A DNA stretch of 12,052 nucleotides from Candidatus Bipolaricaulota bacterium (GTDB taxonomy: Bacteria; Bipolaricaulota; Bipolaricaulia; UBA7950; UBA9294). A program made the translations under genes and the position numbers. Location of the stretch: NCBI GenBank assembly GCA_030612485.1, contig JAUWNS010000061.1, forward strand, positions 1 to 12,052. Reading direction: 5' to 3'. Below, one piece after another: positions 8,064 to 12,052 of the stretch (position 1 is the stretch's first letter; each line of letters begins with the position of its first letter). Under the pieces are notes generated by a model. It was not told the DNA's origin and searched no databases. It saw only the letters and a list, made by a program, of their open reading frames with translations.

Positions 8064-8064
8064 G

Positions 8065-8074
8065 CAAACGTTTG
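8065..8074. promoter_or_regulatory. LacI-type operator before iolM
   Basis: CAAACGTTTG is a perfect 10-bp palindrome with the central CG and flanking AA/TT common in LacI-family operators. It lies about 10-19 bases after the predicted transcription start and just ahead of the ribosome site, where a bound repressor would block elongation or initiation. The only LacI-family gene in view is at 9657-10661, and it is the obvious candidate to bind here. This is inferred from the motif; no second copy was found in the window. Confidence 0.6.
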
Positions 8075-8090
8075 TTATCGTCGAATTCGC

Positions 8091-8118
8091 ATTATACTCC
8101 ATGTTCGATTACTAGCAA
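8091..8118 (-). promoter_or_regulatory. sigma-70-like promoter for iolM and downstream genes
   Basis: The -10 box is a perfect TATAAT (8091-8096), and TTGCTA (8113-8118) matches four of six -35 positions with a 16-base spacer. It lies in the 83-bp gap between iolG and iolM, so iolM-iolN-iolO-uxaE-uxuB and probably the following genes can be transcribed separately from iolG. Confidence 0.7.
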
Positions 8119-8134
8119 ACCGACTGTAGTGGCC

Positions 8135-9163
8135 CTACCAAACAAGGTTGGGATCGATCTCTGTTAGACGAACTGGGCGATGTTCTCCGTAGGAGAGTTT
8201 GGCCGCATGGCCCATTACGACAGGGATCTTCCCATCACGGCCAGTGACAAGAGGGATCTTTCTACCCTCTATGGCAGCGATGAATGCCGCCATTTCTGCA
8301 ATGTAGGCTTCCGTGTATCTGTCGGTAAAGAAGTGGTAAAGAGAGGAACCGGAATCTCCGCTGGAATCGCTCAAGACAGCGGTGTCAGGCTTCGGATTAG
8401 AGACGATGATCGTCCCTTTCTCCCCGAATACCTCAGCACGCTGATCGTAGCCATAGACAGCGCGGCGGGAGTTATCGATCACTCCGATCGCACCACTTCT
8501 AAAGTGCAGGGTCACCACCGCTGTATCAACATCGCCAAGGTCCCCGATCCACGGGTCCACAAGGACCGCCCCCGCCGCATAGACTTCCTCCACCTCATCC
8601 TGCATCAGATAGCGAGCCATATCAAAATCGTGAATCATCATATCGAGAAAGATCCCCCCCGAGACCTTGACGTATTCCGGTGGGGGAGGCTCGGGATCAC
8701 GACTGGTGATGCGCAGGACGTGCGGCTGTCCGATCTTGCCTTCCGCTACCAAATCGTGCGCGCGTCGGAAGTTGGGATCGAAGCGGCGGTTGAACCCGAT
8801 CTGCATGAGAACACCCGTTCGTTCGACTGCGGCAAGGGAGCGATCGATCGTTGCGATATCGAGGGCAATTGGCTTTTCACAGAAGATGTGCTTTCCGGCC
8901 TCCGCAGCCTGCTCGATCAGAGAAGCGTGCGTATCTGTGCTCGAACAGATGAGTATCGCCTCAACATCCGGGTCCTCAAAGATCCGGGAGGGTTCCTTGA
9001 AAGCTTTCGGAATCCTTAATTCCTCCGCGCACCGTTCCGCGGCTTCTTGAAACACATCAGCAATGGATACGACCGCGGCATTTGGGACACGGTGAGCCAA
9101 ATTCTCCGCGTGTAACCGTCCGATTCGCCCCGCACCGATGATTCCGATTCTTATTGGTTTCAT
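8135..9163 (-). CDS. iolG: myo-inositol 2-dehydrogenase (Gfo/Idh/MocA family)
   Basis: A 342-residue oxidoreductase predicted to oxidise myo-inositol to scyllo-inosose with NAD, the first catabolic step. The Rossmann motif GAGRIG is at 10-15. CEKP at 95-98 puts Lys97 at the catalytic position, and SGGIFLDMMIHDFDMAR at 168-184 supplies Asp174 and His178, matching the Lys-Asp-His triad known for Bacillus IolG (97, 172, 176). FNRRFDPNF (124-132) is also typical of inositol dehydrogenases. The start has AGGAGGAGGAA upstream. The gene is 83 bp ahead of iolM, which carries its own promoter. No clear promoter was found upstream of iolG, so it may be read from the lacI side. Related scyllo-inositol or sugar dehydrogenases share the fold, but the IHDFDMAR signature and neighbours favour inositol. 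Confidence 0.87.
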   Translation of the reverse strand: MKPIRIGIIGAGRIGRLHAENLAHRVPNAAVVSIADVFQEAAERCAEELRIPKAFKEPSRIFEDPDVEAILICSSTDTHASLIEQAAEAGKHIFCEKPIALDIATIDRSLAAVERTGVLMQIGFNRRFDPNFRRAHDLVAEGKIGQPHVLRITSRDPEPPPPEYVKVSGGIFLDMMIHDFDMARYLMQDEVEEVYAAGAVLVDPWIGDLGDVDTAVVTLHFRSGAIGVIDNSRRAVYGYDQRAEVFGEKGTIIVSNPKPDTAVLSDSSGDSGSSLYHFFTDRYTEAYIAEMAAFIAAIEGRKIPLVTGRDGKIPVVMGHAAKLSYGEHRPVRLTEIDPNLVW

Positions 9164-9234
9164 ACTCTATTCCTCCTCCTCACATGTAGACCGAGAGGTT
9201 GGGGAATCAGTTGGGGCCCCCGCGGCCTGCAAGA

Positions 9235-9458
9235 CTGTTCGAGCTTGTTGATAGCTTCCCGTGCAACTTCTCTTGAGTCATGATTACCATATTTGGGGTG
9301 AAATCCCTCAACCAATGCCGCACCCTTATATAGCTGTCAGCAGGTCGGCAAGAGAAAGTCCTCCGTTGTCTGGAAGGACGCGATCAGCATCCTGTACTAC
9401 CCCGGGAGTTTTGTCCCCGGTCAGGGCCATCCGACAGATGAATCAGGCCGATCGTCTC
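9235..9458 (-). pseudogene. decayed C-terminal part of a TIM-barrel sugar isomerase/epimerase
   Basis: Three consecutive pieces of one protein family are found in different minus-strand frames: ETIGLIHLSDGPDRGQ (9458-9411), QDADRVLPDNGGLSLADLL (from 9394), and ALVEGFHPKYGNHDSREVA (within 9330-9235). Together they follow the C-terminal order of AP-endonuclease-2-type sugar isomerases: a HlSDGPD strand with the metal-binding His, a DaDRvLPG loop, then a GY-G-sxE-fhp strand with the last Glu. The frame changes twice, near 9394-9411 and at the TATATA run near 9329, and an in-frame stop follows LLTAI. No N-terminal half is recognisable. The simplest reading is a relic isomerase that once stood between lacI and iolG. 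Sequencing error is less likely, because neighbouring genes are clean. Confidence 0.6.
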
Positions 9459-9489
9459 TGGGGGGAAGCGAGGCGACCTCTTGAGGGCC

Positions 9490-9583
9490 CTGCTTCGCTT
9501 GTGAGACAGATCCTGGTCTCCAGGTCCGCATTCACAACCGTGGCGCCGTTCAACCCCAGGGGAACAACCAACGGTGGGTCTCC
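9490..9583 (-). pseudogene. possible remnant of a PfkB-type sugar kinase
   Basis: A short open minus-strand stretch reads PPLVVPLGLNGATVVNAD, which resembles the vvTLGenGalvv strand that precedes the catalytic loop of PfkB kinases. The expected GAGD motif does not follow. Thermotoga inositol clusters do carry a PfkB kinase (IolK), so a relic would make sense here, but the match is short and could be chance. Confidence 0.2.
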
Positions 9584-9656
9584 TTTTCAAGTATCTCCTT
9601 TTGGCGGTACAAGCAAGTTATCTAAACTTCCTCCCCAATATGCCTTAGGCTAGCGG

Positions 9657-10661
9657 TCACGAAGCAGGCGGGGCAGTGCTGCGACGCACGACAAGGTGAG
9701 GATTCAGCACACAGTGCAAGGGGTGTCTCTTGTGCTCCTCAATAGTGGAGAGAAGCCATTCGCTGGCGATCTGTCCCATCTCGAAGGTGGGCTGGGCCAC
9801 GGTGGTGAGTTGAATTCGAGGTAAAGACGCATAAGTGATGTCATCGTACCCCACCAGGGATAGATCATCCGGAATCTTGAACCCGAGATCCTCAGCCACC
9901 TCCAATACGCCGAGGGCGGTCACGTCGTTGGCGGCGAAGATGGCGGATGGCTGCTCGGGGTGGGAGAGGATCCGTCGGCCTGCCGTTCGTCCGGCGGTTT
10001 GGGTGAAATCCGCGTAGCACATCCACTCTTCCTTCCCAGCTAGACCATGTTCACGCAGTACCTCTCGGTAGGTAGCCATCCGATCTTGGCTCGACTGAAC
10101 ATCCGCTGGCCCCCCAATGAACCCGATGCGCTTGTGGCCCAGCTCTACCAGGTGCTCCACGGCGAGCCGTGCTCCTGCACGGTCGTTGACCACCACATAG
10201 GGGGCATCTACGCTACGACACAAGCGAGAAACCAAGATGAACGGCGTCTTACTCTGGGCTAGGTCCTTTAGGTATGGGTCATCCATGGTCGCCGAAGTGA
10301 GGATGAGCCCGTCTACACGTTTTCGTCGCAGCAAGCGAACGTAACTCGATTCCCGGTCGGCCTTTCCGGCGGTGCTGCATAGGATAACTCCGTAGCTGAA
10401 CCGGTGGGCCACTTCGCCAACACCCTGGACAATATCGGCAAAGAATGGATTGGTAATGTCGGCAACAATTAAACCTATTGCCCCTGATGATCCCTTCACC
10501 AAGCCGCGTGCAAGCTCGTTTCGCTCATAACCGAGTTTCTGGGCGACCTCTTTCACGTTCTGTTTTGTCTTCTCGCTAATGAGAGAGCTATCGCTCAAAG
10601 CCCGGGAGACGGTCGAGGGAGACACCCCCACCTCACGTGCGATGTCCTTTATGGTGACCAT
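9657..10661 (-). CDS. LacI-family transcriptional regulator
   Basis: A 334-residue repressor-type regulator. An N-terminal LacI helix-turn-helix spans residues 3-22 (TIKDIAREVGVSPSTVSRAL), the hinge region with NELARGL is near 47-53, and a periplasmic-binding-protein-like sensor domain fills the remainder (GLIVADITNPFF, HLVELGHKRIGFIGG, FAANDVTALGVL, SLVGYDD). Length is normal for the family. The start is preceded by an AGGGG site. It is on the same strand as the iol genes and 493 bp upstream of iolG. A CG-centred palindrome of the type these proteins bind lies before iolM, so it probably represses inositol use and responds to inositol or a pathway intermediate. That role is inferred; in Thermotoga the iol regulator is not necessarily of this family. 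Confidence 0.9.
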   Translation of the reverse strand: MVTIKDIAREVGVSPSTVSRALSDSSLISEKTKQNVKEVAQKLGYERNELARGLVKGSSGAIGLIVADITNPFFADIVQGVGEVAHRFSYGVILCSTAGKADRESSYVRLLRRKRVDGLILTSATMDDPYLKDLAQSKTPFILVSRLCRSVDAPYVVVNDRAGARLAVEHLVELGHKRIGFIGGPADVQSSQDRMATYREVLREHGLAGKEEWMCYADFTQTAGRTAGRRILSHPEQPSAIFAANDVTALGVLEVAEDLGFKIPDDLSLVGYDDITYASLPRIQLTTVAQPTFEMGQIASEWLLSTIEEHKRHPLHCVLNPHLVVRRSTAPPAS

Positions 10662-10770
10662 CCCCTGTCCCTTGCCCCCTTATAATTCATCTCCTGCAGC
10701 CGTGTAAGTTAGATGCCCCCTTCCGTCATCAGGGCAGTAATATTTGGTCAAAGTAAGAATGCTTGAAATC

Positions 10771-10789
10771 TAATGCTATACATAGATTA
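10771..10789. promoter_or_regulatory. AT-rich imperfect palindrome upstream of lacI
   Basis: TAATGCTAT and ATAGATTA form arms of eight pairing bases, with one unpaired G, around a central AC. It lies in the 173-bp gap before lacI. It may be a regulator site, but it does not resemble the CG-centred palindrome before iolM. A TATAAG lies about 20 bases before the lacI start; no good -35 box was found for it. Confidence 0.25.
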
Positions 10790-10819
10790 AAAACTGCGGA
10801 ACCCTCGCCGGTTTGCGAG
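10789..10819 (-). terminator. weak candidate terminator after the TIM-barrel gene
   Basis: On the minus strand a CTCGC/GCGAG stem with a 6-base loop (10804-10819) is followed, after about 10 bases, by five T's (10793-10789). The stem is short and the T-run is too far from it for a confident intrinsic terminator. Confidence 0.25.
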
Positions 10820-10834
10820 TAGACAGGGGTCTTC

Positions 10835-11746
10835 TCAATCGTCTACTTGACCTGCCGATTCTCCCTTCTCTGCCTCCACCCGTTCCAGCACATCCCTTAG
10901 GTCTTGAAGTGCCTCCTTGAGCATGCTGTAGCCGTTCTCGAAGAATCTCTCCTGCAGCTCAAGAATATAGATGCCGTCATACCCCGCCATGATCCTGAAG
11001 ACATCTTTGTACGGGATGCTCCCCCATCCGATGGGGAGGTGCAGGTCCCCTATCCCCATCGGCATTGCCTCGATATACGGTGGCGCCGATTCAGGTTTTC
11101 CTTTCCCGAAATTATCGTTTACATGCGCATGCCGGATGTACGGCTTAGCGGCCTGGATCGATCTTAGAAAATCATACCCAAGTTTCTTAGAATTTATATA
11201 GGAATGAGCAAAATCGTAACACATCTTAACACTCTCTTCCCCAACGCTCTCCAATAACTTTATCAGGTGTGTAATGCTCGAGTGAATATTCTCGACGCAG
11301 ACCGTCACCCCTTCCCTCTGCGCCAGTTTGCTAAGGTCGGCCAGCTCGTCTATTTCTATCTCGCGTGCCTCTTCCTCACTGACATCGCTGCCGTTGCTCT
11401 TCAGTCTTCCTTGATGATAGACGAGCGTCTTGGCCCCAATTGCAGCGGTGAACTGAATGCTGGCCGCGAAGACCTTCCGTTGAACATCGGGGTATTGAAA
11501 GTCCCTCAGATTCAGCCTGTCCGGCGCGTGTACGGTGTAATCTAAGTCGAATCCATCCAGGATCTTCTTTACCTGTTTCGCTCTTCCCACACGCAGATGC
11601 CCGTTCACCACCGCATCGACACCGTGCACCGGTATCTCCGCCACATCGAAGTCCGCCTCCGCAATGGCACGGATGTCTCGTTTCAACAGTTCGAGATCAC
11701 CATTGATTCTCCCCGAGTGGATGTTAAGCCCTATTTTGTTTTGCAT
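10835..11746 (-). CDS. TIM-barrel sugar isomerase/epimerase, substrate unknown
   Basis: A 303-residue AP-endonuclease-2-fold protein. Likely metal and active-site residues are His73 (VHAPDRLNLRD), His111 (YHQG), Glu152 (VENIH), Asp178 and His181 (YDFAH), His208 (HAHVND) and Glu263 (LELQE), the usual order for the family. This set resembles the endonuclease IV pattern more than the tagatose 3-epimerase pattern, and the protein is not a close copy of IolO. The start is preceded by AAGGAGAGGA. It lies between a transporter ATPase gene and lacI, with its own promoter. It may isomerise or epimerise an inositol or inosose stereoisomer, feeding the downstream pathway, as IolE/IolI-type barrels do elsewhere. 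The fold is clear; the reaction is not. Confidence 0.8.
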   Translation of the reverse strand: MQNKIGLNIHSGRINGDLELLKRDIRAIAEADFDVAEIPVHGVDAVVNGHLRVGRAKQVKKILDGFDLDYTVHAPDRLNLRDFQYPDVQRKVFAASIQFTAAIGAKTLVYHQGRLKSNGSDVSEEEAREIEIDELADLSKLAQREGVTVCVENIHSSITHLIKLLESVGEESVKMCYDFAHSYINSKKLGYDFLRSIQAAKPYIRHAHVNDNFGKGKPESAPPYIEAMPMGIGDLHLPIGWGSIPYKDVFRIMAGYDGIYILELQERFFENGYSMLKEALQDLRDVLERVEAEKGESAGQVDD

Positions 11747-11773
11747 GCTGTCCTCTCCTTAGACAGACCGGAT

Positions 11774-11813
11774 TTTTACGGCCCGCACTATACCACTTTT
11801 CGGGCCTGTAAAA
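11774..11813. repeat. long inverted repeat overlapping the promoter of the TIM-barrel gene
   Basis: Arms TTTTACGGCCCG (11774-11785) and CGGGCCTGTAAAA (11801-11813) pair over 12 bp with one bulged base around a 15-base centre that contains the -10 box. Neither strand has a T-run after the stem, so it is unlikely to be a terminator. It could be an operator. Confidence 0.5.
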
Positions 11814-11816
11814 CAA
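11787..11816 (-). promoter_or_regulatory. probable promoter for the TIM-barrel gene
   Basis: TATAGT (11787-11792) matches five of six -10 positions. TTGTTT (11811-11816) is a partial -35 box at an 18-base spacing. Transcription would begin about 35 bases ahead of the ATG at 11746. Confidence 0.5.
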
Positions 11817-11881
11817 GGGATTCTGTTCTACGGGCGAGTGCCCCATTTCCATCGCGAAACACACCTTGATACCATCTTGCG

Positions 11882-12052
11882 CTATGAACTCCCACCATTA
11901 CCGGTTCTTAGGACAGAGACCTCTGTCTCCGGGTTGAACAGGTGCGCCCTCTCTTTGTCCAACTTAAGGCAGATCGTCTCGCCGATCTGCCCGTCGAAGG
12001 GAGCCGGGACCAGTGTACGAATCTCCTCGTCGTCAAACCTGAAGGTAACCAA
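11882..12052 (-). CDS. sugar ABC transporter ATP-binding protein, C-terminal end (cut by window edge)
   Basis: The last 56 residues of a MalK/UgpC-type ATPase are visible, reading through the C-terminal regulatory (TOBE-like) domain. The pattern GETICLKLDKERAHLFNPET is the typical closing strand pair with the hlFdpeT motif. The nucleotide-binding domain lies outside the window. Such ATPases energise uptake of sugars or polyols with a binding protein and two permeases. Thermotoga inositol clusters carry this transporter type (InoEFGK), so inositol import is a reasonable guess, but the visible part says nothing about substrate. The gap to the TIM-barrel gene is 135 bp with a separate promoter. 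Confidence 0.8.
   Translation of the reverse strand: MVTFRFDDEEIRTLVPAPFDGQIGETICLKLDKERAHLFNPETEVSVLRTGNGGSS

Larger units (their letters stand above)
9164..9656. other. 493-bp region without an intact gene between lacI and iolG
   Basis: No frame is open across this stretch on either strand with family features. The minus strand holds pieces of protein-like sequence in shifting frames (see the pseudogene entries). The bases just before iolG contain the direct repeat GTTGGGG (9198-9204 and 9210-9216, plus strand) and a GGGGCCCC palindrome. I see no convincing terminator for lacI, and no promoter for iolG better than a TATAAG at about 9327-9332 inside the decayed gene. Confidence 0.6.

Noticed and set aside
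8052..8102. Upstream start for iolM
   Set aside because: It would run through a promoter, an operator and the ribosome site that serves the ATG at 8051.
8180..9019. 279-codon open frame on the plus strand
   Set aside because: It is antisense to iolG, whose motifs are all intact.
9206..9289. 27-codon open frame upstream of iolG on the minus strand
   Set aside because: It overlaps the isomerase relic in another frame and has no family features.
9261..9653. 130-codon open frame on the plus strand
   Set aside because: It lies opposite the decayed isomerase; its composition is not protein-like and there is no ribosome site of the quality seen at the real genes.
11774..11813. Intrinsic terminator for the transporter ATPase gene
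   Set aside because: The stem is followed by A-rich, not T-rich, sequence on the minus strand, and a plausible promoter lies inside it.
1..12052. CRISPR arrays, tRNA or rRNA genes, insertion sequences
   Set aside because: No regularly spaced repeats, no tRNA- or rRNA-like sequence and no transposase motifs were seen on either strand.

Overview
The window is about 12 kb of moderately GC-rich bacterial DNA in which every credible gene reads on the minus strand. Genes are packed with 0-14 bp overlaps or short gaps and have strong GGAGG-type ribosome sites. The gene set points to an anaerobic, fermentative, possibly thermophilic bacterium. The sugar pathway is the one described from Thermotoga maritima, and the phosphofructokinase has the residue pattern of pyrophosphate-dependent enzymes. 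The sequence alone does not fix the phylum.

The core (2775-9163) looks like an inositol catabolic cluster of the Thermotoga type. In transcription order it holds IolG (inositol 2-dehydrogenase), IolM (zinc dehydrogenase acting on scyllo-inosose), IolN (creatininase-fold ring-opening hydrolase), IolO (TIM-barrel epimerase), UxaE (tagaturonate epimerase) and an SDR-type fructuronate reductase (UxuB/YjmF-like). The inferred route is myo-inositol > scyllo-inosose > diketo-inositol > 5-keto-L-gluconate > D-tagaturonate > D-fructuronate > D-mannonate. Having uxaE and the uxuB-like gene fused onto the iol genes makes the route to mannonate continuous in one cluster. Mannonate dehydratase, KDG kinase and KDPG aldolase are not in the window.

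Downstream (1-2764) the same transcription unit probably continues with a PPi-type phosphofructokinase, a HAD-family phosphatase and a 6-phosphogluconate dehydrogenase cut by the window edge. A 96-bp gap between the kinase and the HAD gene holds two palindromes that look like a small mobile or REP-type repeat.

Upstream of iolG is a 493-bp stretch without an intact gene. It carries the frameshifted remains of a TIM-barrel sugar isomerase and perhaps of a PfkB-type kinase. Beyond it lies a LacI-family regulator (9657-10661). A good sigma-70-like promoter with a LacI-type palindrome between its -10 box and the ribosome site lies directly before iolM, which makes the LacI protein the natural candidate repressor.

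Further upstream are an intact TIM-barrel isomerase/epimerase of unknown substrate (10835-11746), with its own promoter inside a long inverted repeat, and the C-terminal end of a sugar ABC-transporter ATPase (11882-12052) that may power uptake of the substrate.
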